Source: an uncultured Clostridia bacterium (GTDB taxonomy: Bacteria; Bacillota; Clostridia; Christensenellales; UBA1242). Taken from it: 64,000 bases of DNA. How positions within the stretch are numbered: the stretch's first letter is position 1; each line of letters opens with the position of its first letter. The position numbers and the translations under genes were made by a program. Below are positions 18,285 through 27,711 of the stretch, in pieces. The stretch is taken from the NCBI GenBank assembly GCA_934754495.1, contig CAKVHW010000002.1, positions 146,463 to 210,462 of the forward strand, written 5' to 3'. Below the pieces are notes generated by a model. That model searched no databases, was not told the origin of the DNA, and saw only the letters and a program-made list of their open reading frames with translations.

Positions 18285-21200
18285 CTAATTAGCCAATATT
18301 TCCAAAAAATTGATTATCAAATTAAGAGCATTTTTCATATCAACAATATTTTTTATGTTAATTATTGGTTTGTTTTGCACATCTAATACCATATACAAAT
18401 TAAAACTTTCTAATGCAAGGCTAACTGCACTTAAATTGATGTCGTCATAAAAATAAATTTGACTACCAGTGGCTCTAACCACAACACGAGATACTTTTTT
18501 GGTGCTCGCCAAGTTTTTAATGAGTGCAATCTTACACAAATTAAACACTTCTTGTGGAACCTCGCCATATGTTTCGGTAAGCTCGTTAACCACTTTTTGC
18601 AATTCTTCTGGAGTGGAAATTTTACTAATTTTAACATAACTACTCATTCTTAGGTCGTGCCTTTCAATGTAATCATATGGCAAGAATGCATCAAGTTGGG
18701 TTTCTATCTTAACATCTCTTACTTGAGCAATCTTTTCGCCTTTTAATTCGCCTACCGCTTCGGACAATAATTTTAGATACATTGCATACCCAACTTTTTC
18801 TATGTGCCCGCTTTGTTCGGCACCAAATATCTTACCAGCACCACGAATTTCCAAATCTCTAAGGGCAATTTTATAGCCACTACCCATACTTGTATATTCG
18901 CTTAACGCCTCAAGACGTTTGTATGCAGTTTCGTTAAGTTCCTTGTTTCCGCTAAAGGTGAAAAATGCAAATGCTTGCCTATCACTTCTACCAACTCTTC
19001 CCTTCAATTGATACAACTGCGACAATCCAAGCATATCGGCATTAATAACAAACAATGTGTTTGCATTAGGTAAATCAACGCCATTTTCAATTAAGGTTGT
19101 GCTTATTAAAATTTGTGTTTCGTTGTTGTAAAGTTTTACAATTGCATCTTCAAGTTTTTGTTGTTCCATCTGTCCATGGGTGACATCAACCGTTGCATTA
19201 GGAAACATTGCTTTCACCTTGGCCGCAAACTCAAAAATTGTTTCAACTCGATTGTAAATTATCAACACTTGTCCGCCACGTTCTAACTCAGCATCAACTG
19301 CAGTTTTAAGTAATTCATCAGAATATTCTTGCACTCTTACCAATGTAGGAATACGTGACACTGGTGGCGTATCGATAATGCTAATATCTCTTACCCCCAT
19401 AAGTGCCATATTAAGAGTACGAGGAATTGGCGTTGCAGAAAGTGTAAGCACATTAATATTTTTCTTTAACTCTTTAATTTTTTCTTTATCGCCTACACCA
19501 AACTTTTGTTCTTCATCCAAAATCAAAAGCCCAAGATTTTTAAATTGAATATTTTTGTTAAGTAGTTTGTGAGTGCCTACCACTATATCAATGTCACCGC
19601 TCTTTAGCCCTTCCTCAACTTCTGCCACTTTTTTAGCAGAACAGAATCTGTTAAGCACCGCAACATTAACACCAAAATCTTTCATTCGATATACACACGT
19701 ATTGTAGTGCTGTTCGCTTAAAATTGTGGTTGGACACAAAAAAGCAACTTGCTTGCCTGCCATAATTGTTTTAAATGCACCACGCAAAGCAACTTCAGTT
19801 TTGCCAAAACCAACATCGCCACAAATAAGCCTGTCCATAATTTTGCCTTTCATCATGTCAGTCTTAATGTCAAGCACAGCCTGTTCTTGGTCTGGAGTTT
19901 CCACATAGCCAAAACTATCTTCAAATTGTTTTATAATATCATCATCATTAGGATACACATACCCTTTCATACCCTCTCTTTCGGAGTAAAGTTTTGCAAG
20001 GTTTATTGCAAGTTTTTTAACATTCGCTTTAACCTTTTCTTTGGTCTTTAAAAACTCAGTTGAACCTAATTTATTAAGTGGCGGATTGTCTTCGCCCACA
20101 AACCTTGACAACGAATCAATGTTCTCAACTGGCAAATACAACTTATCAGAGTTTTTATATTCCACAATAACATAATCTCTTGCAGATTTTGATAGTGTAA
20201 GCCTTTCAACACCTAAGCATTTGCCAATACCATATGTGTTGTGGACAACATAATCCCCAGTTTGTGGCAAAAAGTCACTAGTTTCATTTTTTGCCGATGC
20301 TTTTAATATTGGTTTTGCCACACCAAATAAGTTTCCACTTCCTAGCACCAAAACCTTATCAAGTTCTAGATTTACGCTCATTCCAAAACGTTTAGTAGCA
20401 AGATTTATTTCGCCAGTTGTGGCAAAAGATAATGCCCCAATATTATTGTAAGTAAGGTTGTTGGCCTCAAGCAAAGTAGATATTCTATTATAGCCTTCCT
20501 TATTTTTAACATATATTACTATTGTGTATTTTTTACTTTTTAAATTACTAAGGTCAGAGCCTAGGAGTTTATATTGCCCCCTATAATTTGGCACTGGCAC
20601 ACACTTTAAATTAAACACTTTTGTTGTGGTGAATAATCTATTTGAATTAGTGATGTATTGAAACCCAACAACAGGCACATCGCCCAAATTAAGTACGTCT
20701 TTAACCACCATTTTTTTGTGTGCTGGCATATCAAGCATACACTTATTATATTCTTTTACTTCTTCTTGCAAATAAGTGTAAGTAAGTTTGTTGTCAGTAA
20801 AACACACCACTGCATCTTCCGGCAAATAATTAACAATATTGTCGTTAATGTACTCACAAAAAGGCGAACACCAAATCATGTTGTTAAGCTTGTCTTCAAA
20901 TTCTACAAGTTTTTGTTTTTCTTCATCGTCTTTGACGCTTTTTATAATATCTTCAGTATTTTCAATCCAACATGCATTGCCAATATTAATTTCATCAACA
21001 TCTTTTTCATTTATTCGTGTTTCAATGTTAAAAATCTTAATTTTTTCAATTGCATCAAAGTCAAAATACACCCTATATGCTTCGCCTGAAACAAACTCAA
21101 CACAATCGCCTTTTAGTGAAAATTGTCCGTCTTTTTCTACATACTCTTCTCTAGTAAAACCAACATTAACAAGTTGTTTTACAAGTTCGTCAGGTTGTTT

Positions 21201-21605
21201 TTTTACACCACTAGACAAGTGAATTGTTTTTGCTCTTAACCACTCCACATTAGGTAATTTATAATACAAAAACATTGGGTTTACAATAAGTGCATCAATC
21301 TCGCCATTTAGTACCTTATTTAGTACCTTTAAAACCTTTTCATTATATTCATTATCAAAAGGGTTAAGGTTATAGTTAAGTTTTTCAGTAAGACATTCTA
21401 CCCTATAACCTGTTTCAGTAAGTTTTTCTTTAATATTAACCGCTTCTTTCACATCACTGGTCACAAAAAGAAGAAACTTACCCGTATCATTAAGTATGGT
21501 AAGTTTTGCATCTAAATCGCACCCAAAAACAGTTAGTTTCTCGTGCGGTTTTATTGAGTTTATAAGTGTAGCATAAATGCTATTTTTACTCAAAAATTCA
21601 ATCAT
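18285..21605 (-). CDS. mfd: Transcription-repair coupling factor Mfd
   Basis: The 1106-residue protein has the Mfd layout: an N-terminal UvrB-like part; the RNA-polymerase-binding region near residue 447 (DYVVHNTYGIGKCLG); RecG-like helicase motifs with Walker A GDVGFGKTEVA near 592 and DEEQKFG near 693; and a C-terminal TRCF domain. Mfd removes RNA polymerase stalled at DNA damage and recruits UvrA. The length is slightly below the usual 1150-1180. The ATG overlaps the end of pth by 4 bases (ATGA), and no ribosome site is seen, so translation is probably coupled. The pth-mfd order is conserved in Firmicutes. Confidence 0.97.
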   Translation of the reverse strand: MIEFLSKNSIYATLINSIKPHEKLTVFGCDLDAKLTILNDTGKFLLFVTSDVKEAVNIKEKLTETGYRVECLTEKLNYNLNPFDNEYNEKVLKVLNKVLNGEIDALIVNPMFLYYKLPNVEWLRAKTIHLSSGVKKQPDELVKQLVNVGFTREEYVEKDGQFSLKGDCVEFVSGEAYRVYFDFDAIEKIKIFNIETRINEKDVDEINIGNACWIENTEDIIKSVKDDEEKQKLVEFEDKLNNMIWCSPFCEYINDNIVNYLPEDAVVCFTDNKLTYTYLQEEVKEYNKCMLDMPAHKKMVVKDVLNLGDVPVVGFQYITNSNRLFTTTKVFNLKCVPVPNYRGQYKLLGSDLSNLKSKKYTIVIYVKNKEGYNRISTLLEANNLTYNNIGALSFATTGEINLATKRFGMSVNLELDKVLVLGSGNLFGVAKPILKASAKNETSDFLPQTGDYVVHNTYGIGKCLGVERLTLSKSARDYVIVEYKNSDKLYLPVENIDSLSRFVGEDNPPLNKLGSTEFLKTKEKVKANVKKLAINLAKLYSEREGMKGYVYPNDDDIIKQFEDSFGYVETPDQEQAVLDIKTDMMKGKIMDRLICGDVGFGKTEVALRGAFKTIMAGKQVAFLCPTTILSEQHYNTCVYRMKDFGVNVAVLNRFCSAKKVAEVEEGLKSGDIDIVVGTHKLLNKNIQFKNLGLLILDEEQKFGVGDKEKIKELKKNINVLTLSATPIPRTLNMALMGVRDISIIDTPPVSRIPTLVRVQEYSDELLKTAVDAELERGGQVLIIYNRVETIFEFAAKVKAMFPNATVDVTHGQMEQQKLEDAIVKLYNNETQILISTTLIENGVDLPNANTLFVINADMLGLSQLYQLKGRVGRSDRQAFAFFTFSGNKELNETAYKRLEALSEYTSMGSGYKIALRDLEIRGAGKIFGAEQSGHIEKVGYAMYLKLLSEAVGELKGEKIAQVRDVKIETQLDAFLPYDYIERHDLRMSSYVKISKISTPEELQKVVNELTETYGEVPQEVFNLCKIALIKNLASTKKVSRVVVRATGSQIYFYDDINLSAVSLALESFNLYMVLDVQNKPIINIKNIVDMKNALNLIINFLEILAN

Positions 21606-22162
21606 AACAAATTAAAGTCTATATTATCTACTTTTCCTTTTGTTTTTATAAATTCTTCTATTGCCTTATCCGTTTTAGCCAAAATAGTATCAATTTTTTC
21701 TCGGTTGTTTTTATTAATTTGGCTTAACACATAGTCTATTAATGACACATTGTCTTCACTTCCTATGCCTACTCTAAGCCTAGCAAAATTGGTTGTCCCA
21801 AGCCATTCTACAATGCTTTTCATTCCGTTATGAGTTCCGGCACTGCCATTTTTTCTAAATCTAGCTGTGCCAACAGGAATATCAACATCGTCATAAACCA
21901 CAATCAATTGGTTAAGGTCAAGTTTTAGCATGTTTACCACGTCTGCCACCGCTTGTCCGCTTGCATTCATATAGGTATGTGGTTTAAGTAGCACAACTTT
22001 TTCGCCATCAACAACACCTTCCGCCACCACGCCCTTGTATTTTTTCTTACTAAAAGTTAGTCCAAATTTTTCGGCAAAGTGGTCAATAGTAATAAATCCC
22101 ACATTGTGGTATGTATTAGCATATTGTTTGTCTGGATTTCCTAACCCAACAACAACTATCAT
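21602..22162 (-). CDS. pth: Peptidyl-tRNA hydrolase
   Basis: The 186-residue protein has the Pth signature GLGNPDKQYANTYHNVGF with the catalytic His, DDVDIPVG with the conserved Asp, and GSAGTHNGMKSI. It frees tRNA from dropped-off peptidyl-tRNA. Length is normal. AGGAAGAA precedes the ATG. It lies 4 bases after the GlmU-like gene and overlaps mfd. Confidence 0.97.
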   Translation of the reverse strand: MIVVVGLGNPDKQYANTYHNVGFITIDHFAEKFGLTFSKKKYKGVVAEGVVDGEKVVLLKPHTYMNASGQAVADVVNMLKLDLNQLIVVYDDVDIPVGTARFRKNGSAGTHNGMKSIVEWLGTTNFARLRVGIGSEDNVSLIDYVLSQINKNNREKIDTILAKTDKAIEEFIKTKGKVDNIDFNLL

Positions 22163-22166
22163 ATAA

Positions 22167-22991
22167 TCATTCTTCCTTTTTGTTTATTTTGCTACCTGCT
22201 CTAGTTTTTCGGTTTACCAAATTCACTCCGCCACCAAGCAAGCAATTTTTTCTTACTATGCTTTTTTCAACATAGCAGTAAGGCTTTACAAACACCCCTT
22301 CTTCTAAGGTGCTATTCACAATAGTACTACCAGACACACAACATTCACTTGAAACAGTGCTATTTTCGATAACATTTTTTTCTTTTAATATTACGTTATC
22401 TCCAATAATAGTATTTCCTTTTATCACATTACCACTAAAAATGATTGTGCCTTTGCCAATTTTCACATCGGCTTCAATGTACGAATTTGTAATTTCAACA
22501 CCATTCATAACATGTGTAGCAAGTATACGTTCTTGCAAAACTTCAGTTGCATATTTTAGTTGTTTTTTATCTTCAACCATATAAAAATTTTGTTGGTCAT
22601 TGTAGTACACACTATCATAAAAAATGTTTTTTTCTTTCTTTAAATATTCAGTTTCAAATGCATAACCGCCTGAAAACTTACATGCCTTAATCCCCTTTAA
22701 AGTGACATAGTCTACAAGGTTGTTAATAGCATCATTGGTAAGCAAAATAAGGCTATTAGCAAGTATTATTGTGTATTTAGAATTAGTAAGATATTGCTTA
22801 AAATAATCCAAATCAAATTTATCGTTTTTCACAATAACACATGAGTACCCCTTACAAGCACTCATCACCCACTCGCTCATTGTTCTGCCGAGAATATTAG
22901 TTGCAAGTGGTTTTTGTGGTTCTGTAATAAAAATTGTGACCGAATTAAAGTCATTAGGCTTTAACACTAACTTTTCTGTTTGTGTTTGCAT
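22167..22991 (-). CDS. GlmU-like protein with degenerate nucleotidyltransferase part and left-handed beta-helix
   Basis: The 274-residue protein resembles GlmU, but the N-terminal part is short and lacks the LAAGxGTRM nucleotide-binding loop; it reads VTIFITEPQKPLATNILGR instead. From about residue 145 (LQERILATHVMNGVEI) it follows the GlmU linker and then hexapeptide repeats of a left-handed beta-helix (VKIGKGTIIFSGNVIKGN, TIIGDNVILKEKN). The helix is too short to hold the full acetyltransferase domain. GlmU normally makes UDP-GlcNAc and often sits just before pth in Firmicutes, so this is in the glmU place but is probably not a working bifunctional GlmU. It starts 25 bases inside the end of tadA with a GGAG site. 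Confidence 0.7.
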   Translation of the reverse strand: MQTQTEKLVLKPNDFNSVTIFITEPQKPLATNILGRTMSEWVMSACKGYSCVIVKNDKFDLDYFKQYLTNSKYTIILANSLILLTNDAINNLVDYVTLKGIKACKFSGGYAFETEYLKKEKNIFYDSVYYNDQQNFYMVEDKKQLKYATEVLQERILATHVMNGVEITNSYIEADVKIGKGTIIFSGNVIKGNTIIGDNVILKEKNVIENSTVSSECCVSGSTIVNSTLEEGVFVKPYCYVEKSIVRKNCLLGGGVNLVNRKTRAGSKINKKEE

Positions 22992-23428
22992 TTTTCACTC
23001 CTTAATTCACTAAAAAACTTTGAAAGCATTTCGCTACATTCTTGTTCCATAACACCACCCTCTAGATTGGCAAAGTGGTTAAATTTAATATATTCGTTAA
23101 GGTCAAGAATTGAATACTTTTTATCATATGCCCCAAAGTACACATTCTTAATTCTTGCCGAAAGTATAGCCCCATAACACATAAGGCATGGCTCTTTAGT
23201 AACATACATATCGCAATCTTCAAGCCTATAATCCCCAACAACTTTGCATGCTTTTTCAATTGCAATTATTTCGGCATGTTTAATAGGATTATTTAGTTTT
23301 GCCTTTTTATTGTAAGCTTTGGCAATTATTTTATCATATTTTACAATCACCACACCCACTGGAACATCACCATTATCATAGGCTCGTTTTGCTTCTTTCA
23401 AGGCAGTTTTCATAAATTTTTCGTTCAT
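22967..23428 (-). CDS. tadA: tRNA adenosine(34) deaminase TadA
   Basis: The 153-residue zinc deaminase has HAEIIAIEKA with the proton-shuttle Glu and EPCLMC for the zinc cysteines. It converts wobble adenosine to inosine in tRNA-Arg. The frame is open further upstream to 23488, but the family starts at MNEKFMKTALKEAK, and the ATG at 23428 overlaps the upstream stop as TAATG with GGGGAT before it, so that start is used. It is in an operon with two CPBP genes upstream and the GlmU-like gene, pth and mfd downstream. Confidence 0.95.
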   Translation of the reverse strand: MNEKFMKTALKEAKRAYDNGDVPVGVVIVKYDKIIAKAYNKKAKLNNPIKHAEIIAIEKACKVVGDYRLEDCDMYVTKEPCLMCYGAILSARIKNVYFGAYDKKYSILDLNEYIKFNHFANLEGGVMEQECSEMLSKFFSELRSEKCKHKQKS

Positions 23429-24549
23429 TAGAAAAATCCCCAAACGTAAGTAAATATTGTGATAAGTGCACCCATAAATAGCGAGCAAACAAGGAAAATG
23501 TTGTCTTTAAAATTGGTCTTATACACCCTTGTTTGTTTTGGCATAATAACATCAAGCGGGCTTTTCATTTCTTCATAGTTAAGGTTAATCATGGTGTTGT
23601 TTTCAAGCACATCTTGCAACACCTTGCCCTTTTCAATAATAACAGGCTCATCGCTTGCACCATTGTTGTAAACCTTAGCAATAGCCTTGTTTATTTTTCT
23701 TAAAATGGATTGTTTAAATAACAATACCATAAAATAATATAGCAACAAAGCCACAATACTCAACACAACAAAACACACCACACATAGTACTATAAAGTTA
23801 AGACTTTGAAGCGATGTAAAAATATTTTTGTAATTTCCTAAAAACCAATGATTTACTTCGGCGAAATCTAGGTACACGGCAATAAAGTTGTTGGTGAAGT
23901 GAATAATAATTGGAACCCAAATATTTTTGGCAACAACACTCGCAAAGCCCATAATAAGACCAATCACAATAGCATAAGCCACTTGATTAATATTGAAGTG
24001 AAGTAGTCCAAAACATATGGACGAAATTATAATTGCTCTTGTAAAACCTGCGTGTTTTGTGCCCTGCAAAAGTAGTCCCCTATGCAAGAATTCTTCACAA
24101 AGAGCAGGAAGCAATGCAACTGTAAGAACCTGCAAGAAAAAACTTGACACACTATAATCGGCTTCAACACCAGTAAACGAAAGCGGTGTTTGATAACCAG
24201 TAAATGTAATAATTCCACTAAAAATACTAGAAACTATAATATTTAAAACAAATGCAATTAATCCTAGTCCAATGCTAACAAGTATAACAGGAACAGAAGT
24301 TTTTTCATAGTTGCAAGTCTTGAACACGGCTTTTGGTTTCACCTTTAAAAAGCACATATATAGCACAAAAGGAATTAAAAACATTATACCCACTTGTATT
24401 ATAATCGTGTAAATTACATCACTTAATTTGGCATCCATTTTAGAAAACATACCAAGCGATGCCCCAATTCGAACACCGCAAAATAGAATCATAGAAATGA
24501 AGTAAATTAAGTATGTTTTAAAAATAGATTTCTTTTTCTGTTCTTCCAT
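23428..24549 (-). CDS. CPBP-family intramembrane metalloprotease (paralogue 1)
   Basis: The 373-residue membrane protein has the CPBP/Rce1 motifs EEFLHRG, FGLLHF and HFTNN, which hold the active-site Glu, His and Asn in membrane spans. Family members cut prenylated or other membrane proteins, or act in bacteriocin immunity and surface processing; the substrate here is unknown. About 70 C-terminal residues form a soluble tail before a last span (NIFLVCSLFMGALITIF). AGGGAGATAT precedes the ATG. It lies 8 bases after its paralogue, so the pair arose by tandem duplication. Confidence 0.87.
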   Translation of the reverse strand: MEEQKKKSIFKTYLIYFISMILFCGVRIGASLGMFSKMDAKLSDVIYTIIIQVGIMFLIPFVLYMCFLKVKPKAVFKTCNYEKTSVPVILVSIGLGLIAFVLNIIVSSIFSGIITFTGYQTPLSFTGVEADYSVSSFFLQVLTVALLPALCEEFLHRGLLLQGTKHAGFTRAIIISSICFGLLHFNINQVAYAIVIGLIMGFASVVAKNIWVPIIIHFTNNFIAVYLDFAEVNHWFLGNYKNIFTSLQSLNFIVLCVVCFVVLSIVALLLYYFMVLLFKQSILRKINKAIAKVYNNGASDEPVIIEKGKVLQDVLENNTMINLNYEEMKSPLDVIMPKQTRVYKTNFKDNIFLVCSLFMGALITIFTYVWGFF

Positions 24550-24557
24550 ATATCTCC

Positions 24558-25610
24558 CTAAAATGAATTACAAATCCAAATAATTAGCCCAACAATAAGG
24601 CTAGAATAAAAATAAAATTTTTCGTTAAAATCAAACGACAAAACAAACTCTTTAAAACCAAGTTTTTTGTCTTGTTGTTCCACAATAATTGTGTCACCCT
24701 CAACCACAACATCTTCTGTTTCGCTGTGTTTGTTTATTTTCTTTAACAACCAGATAAATAGCACCGCAACAATTGTTGCCATAACAGCAATTGCAATTGC
24801 AAACATGTATCCGCCAAAGTTTTGACTAAATCCGTTTAAAAAACTATTATATCCGCCAACTAATTCAAGCAGAACAACAATCGCATTGTTAAGGAAGTGG
24901 AATATCATTGAAAATAAAATGTTTCCGGTGTAATATGCCACAAATCCTAGCATAACACCCAATATTAGTTGATAAAATGTTTGTTGCAAACTTCCATGCA
25001 TTAAGCAAAACATTACAGCACTTAGTAAAACGCTTGCCACCCCAGATGCTCGTCTTGAAAATCCTCTTAGCATAATGCCTCTAAACAAAAGTTCTTCAGC
25101 AATAGCAGGAAGCACAGCATATGCCACAAATCCTAATATTATTCTCCACCATGTATTCATAGGAAACATAGGGTTTGAATTCAAATTGCCAATGCCTGCA
25201 TTAGTAAATGCAGTTAGTATCATGTTGATTATTGGCATAAAGCCCACAATTGTAATTCCAACCAAAGTAAATGTTATTACTAGCGACCAAATATTGAATT
25301 TTTTAGTAGGCGCAACTGCTGACTTTGCATTAATATTATTAACCTTGTTGTACACCAAAAACACGCCAAAAAATGATAGCGGAACAATTAGCAATGCAAC
25401 ATAACAGGCAAAAGGTGTTTTAATTAAATCCGCATAACTTCCCTTGTAAAAGATGTTAATAATAAACATTAGAATCATGTAAAAAACACTTGCTAGTATG
25501 TTGATTGCTAGCACATAAAAGAATGTTCGCACACCGTCAAGCACATTGTAATTGTTGCGGATTTTATTTTCTTTTAAGTTGTTGTTTAAATTATTATCAA
25601 ATTTTTCCAT
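24558..25610 (-). CDS. CPBP-family intramembrane metalloprotease (paralogue 2)
   Basis: The 350-residue protein has EELLFRG, FCLMHG and HFLNN in the expected order, multiple membrane spans, and a soluble C-terminal tail followed by a final span, like its neighbour. It is the first gene of the operon CPBP2-CPBP1-tadA-glmU-like-pth-mfd. No ribosome site precedes the ATG at 25610, and the -10 box of the apparent promoter ends only 6 bases upstream, so the message may be leaderless. No other ATG occurs before residue 44. The function is as uncertain as for paralogue 1. Confidence 0.87.
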   Translation of the reverse strand: MEKFDNNLNNNLKENKIRNNYNVLDGVRTFFYVLAINILASVFYMILMFIINIFYKGSYADLIKTPFACYVALLIVPLSFFGVFLVYNKVNNINAKSAVAPTKKFNIWSLVITFTLVGITIVGFMPIINMILTAFTNAGIGNLNSNPMFPMNTWWRIILGFVAYAVLPAIAEELLFRGIMLRGFSRRASGVASVLLSAVMFCLMHGSLQQTFYQLILGVMLGFVAYYTGNILFSMIFHFLNNAIVVLLELVGGYNSFLNGFSQNFGGYMFAIAIAVMATIVAVLFIWLLKKINKHSETEDVVVEGDTIIVEQQDKKLGFKEFVLSFDFNEKFYFYSSLIVGLIIWICNSF

Positions 25611-25616
25611 ATTAAT

Positions 25617-25645
25617 ATTATATATTAATAATATTAAATATGCAA
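25617..25645 (-). promoter_or_regulatory. Sigma-A promoter of the CPBP-tadA-pth-mfd operon
   Basis: TTGCAT (25645-25640), 17-base spacer, TATAAT (25622-25617). The expected transcription start falls at or next to the ATG at 25610. Confidence 0.55.
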
Positions 25646-25672
25646 GTTTCTTCTTTCAAATTCTAGTTAAAT

Positions 25673-25703
25673 AAAAATAAGCAACTTTTAATTGCTTATT
25701 TTT
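25673..25703. terminator. Terminator at the end of htrA
   Basis: 12-bp stem AAAAATAAGCAA/TTGCTTATTTTT with a 7-base loop. It overlaps the htrA stop codon (25698-25696). Confidence 0.8.
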
Positions 25704-26703
25704 TCGACAAGGTTATGTTCACCTTATTATTATTTTGACCATTAAAATATGTAAGTTCTATCGTGTCACCTTGCTTGTGTTTGTATAATTCATTTCTAAG
25801 GTCTAAAGCATTTGTAATCACCTTGCCATTAATGCCAATAATTACATTTCCATTTTCTAATCCTGCTAATTTTAGCGGACTATTTTCTGCAATATTTTCA
25901 AGGTAAAACCCACTTTTTACTGCACTTAAATTTTTAAATTCTGCTATTTCTGCATCATAACCATAAGCCCCTAAATATGGTGTATTATAGGCGTTGTTTG
26001 ACCCTACAACATTTTTTAACAAACTGGAAAAACTTTTAACTGGAATAGCAAAACCTATTCCTTCGCCACCACTTATTTTTAATGTGTTTATTCCCACAAC
26101 TTCGCCATTTAGATTAAGAAGTGGTCCACCACTATTGCCAGGGTTAAGGCTTGCATCATGCTGAATAAGGTTTTGCATATAACTTTCGCCATTCTTTCCA
26201 TTAACTCTTTAAGTTCTATTTAGTGCACTCACTATTCCTTTAGTAAAAGAGTGTTTTAGTAGTAGGCTAAGTGGTGTTCCTATTGCCACAACATCTTGTC
26301 CAACATCAATTTGGTCATCATTTGAAAGTTCAAGATACGGCAAACCAATTTCCGACCTTATTATTGCAATATCTTGCGAATCATCACCCCACACATATGT
26401 GGCATTAGTAGTGTCGCCATTGGACAAATACAGCACAATGCTATCCTTATTAGTAAGCACATGGCAGTTTGTAAGAACATATCCGCCACCAGCAACACAC
26501 ACTCCACTACCTACACTTTGTTCACCACCGCTTGTGCTTACCACACCCACCACAGCAGGTGTAACTTCCTTAGCAAGTTCGGTCACACTAGCATAATTGT
26601 TGCCTTCTATTAATTTCTCACCAAGACTCATGGTTTTGGCTGCTGGACTACTACACCCCATAATTAAAAAAGCGCAAATAAAAAATAACACAAATTTTCT
26701 CAT
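25696..26703 (-). pseudogene. htrA: HtrA/DegP-like serine protease lipoprotein, interrupted by an in-frame stop
   Basis: Two stretches in one frame make a complete HtrA. The first, 26703-26209, has a lipoprotein signal (LIMGC), the catalytic His (TNCHVL) and Asp (SQDIAII), and reads up to GIVSALNRT. A TAA at 26211-26209 follows, then the same frame goes on RVNGKNGESYMQNL, HDASLNPGNSGGP with the catalytic Ser, and a PDZ domain to 25696. Intact relatives read straight through at this place. No bases are missing, so one base change explains it. A downstream ATG (26178) has no good ribosome site and would give only the Ser-PDZ half. The gene lies directly after walJ, as in B. subtilis (walJ-htrC). 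It is either a recent pseudogene, a polymorphism, or a sequencing error. AAAGGTGA supports the start at 26703. Confidence 0.85.
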
Positions 26704-26757
26704 ATAATTTCACCTTTTATATGATATATTTTGTGTCATTTTTTGTGGTTTTATTTG

Positions 26758-27549
26758 TTATTTTAAATAAAAAATATTACTAAATCCGTTGGCTGGAGCA
26801 ACGTCAATTTTAATATGAGTACCTTCCAAAATTCCAAATCTAGACAAGTACTCACAAATGGTATTATATGCAAGTTCTGGAGTGTTGTTTTCTTCGCTAA
26901 GGTGGGCAAGCAGAATTTGTTTTACACCACTATTTATTAGTTTTAATATTACTTCGGCAGACTGCATATTATTTAAGTGTCCGCTTTTACCTAAGATACG
27001 TTGTTTTAGCATATATGGATAGTTTTGGTTGTTTTGAAGCATTTTTACATCGTGATTACTTTCTAGCACAACAAGTTTGCTTCCCATAAGGTTTTTAATA
27101 ATCTCGTCATCGCAATAACCAAGGTCCGTTGCAATTGATGCTCTATTGCCATTTTCCTCAAATGTAAAGCCCACACAACTTGATGCATCGTGCGGAAGTT
27201 TGAATGCTCTTACAATAAAGTCGCCAATTCTAAAAGGCAAATCTTCAAAGCATAAAATGTTGTCAAGATTAACATTGCCAAGTTTTGTAATAAGTTTTTC
27301 ATATCCGTCAAGGTGACAGTATAGCGGAGTGCCATATTTTCGCATAAACGCACCAATATTTTTAGTATGATCTACATGCTCGTGAGTGTTTAAAATCGCA
27401 GTAATTTCATGCGGATTAATGCCTAGTTTATTAAGTTTTTCTTCTAAATAACTTATCGTTACGCCTACGTCTACAAGTATTTTAGTGTTGTCGGTATAAA
27501 ACAAAACACAATTACCCTTAGACGAACTGGCAAGTGTACATACTCTCAT
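26758..27549 (-). CDS. walJ: WalJ/YycJ metallo-beta-lactamase-fold hydrolase
   Basis: The 263-residue protein has the metal-binding THEHVDH motif near residue 56, KLPHDA and ATDLG, and starts MRVCTLASSSKGN as YycJ/WalJ proteins do. WalJ is a putative 5'-3' exonuclease or nuclease linked to DNA repair and to the WalRK wall-control locus. The frame is open to a GTG at 27573, but AAAGGA stands 7 bases before the ATG at 27549. It is followed by htrA as in Bacilli, but walRK is not in this window. Confidence 0.92.
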   Translation of the reverse strand: MRVCTLASSSKGNCVLFYTDNTKILVDVGVTISYLEEKLNKLGINPHEITAILNTHEHVDHTKNIGAFMRKYGTPLYCHLDGYEKLITKLGNVNLDNILCFEDLPFRIGDFIVRAFKLPHDASSCVGFTFEENGNRASIATDLGYCDDEIIKNLMGSKLVVLESNHDVKMLQNNQNYPYMLKQRILGKSGHLNNMQSAEVILKLINSGVKQILLAHLSEENNTPELAYNTICEYLSRFGILEGTHIKIDVAPANGFSNIFYLK

Positions 27550-27578
27550 TGTTTCGTCCTTTTTTTGTAACACAAAAT

Positions 27579-27607
27579 ATATTACACTAAACCCTCTTTT
27601 TTGTAAA
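27579..27607 (-). promoter_or_regulatory. Sigma-A promoter of walJ-htrA
   Basis: TTTACA (27607-27602), 17-base spacer, TAATAT (27584-27579), 29 bases before the walJ ATG. Confidence 0.5.
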
Positions 27608-27711
27608 GTACATTTTCAAGACCAATTTTTGTAAATGTAAATTATAACAATTTTCACTTGTTATTTTAGACAATTGAAATTGCGTAAATTATCAAGATTA
27701 TAAAAGCAACA

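Noticed and set aside
20658..21089. 143-codon plus-strand open frame inside mfd
   Set aside because: It is antisense to mfd, Phe/Ile/Asn-rich, and has no start signals.
25696..26178. Separate small PDZ protease gene starting at ATG 26178
   Set aside because: It is the exact continuation of the htrA frame after the stop, lacks the catalytic His and Asp, and has no convincing ribosome site.
26209..26211. Stop-codon recoding (TAA read as an amino acid) to explain htrA
   Set aside because: TAA ends many other genes in the window, and no recoding signal or structure was seen around this one.
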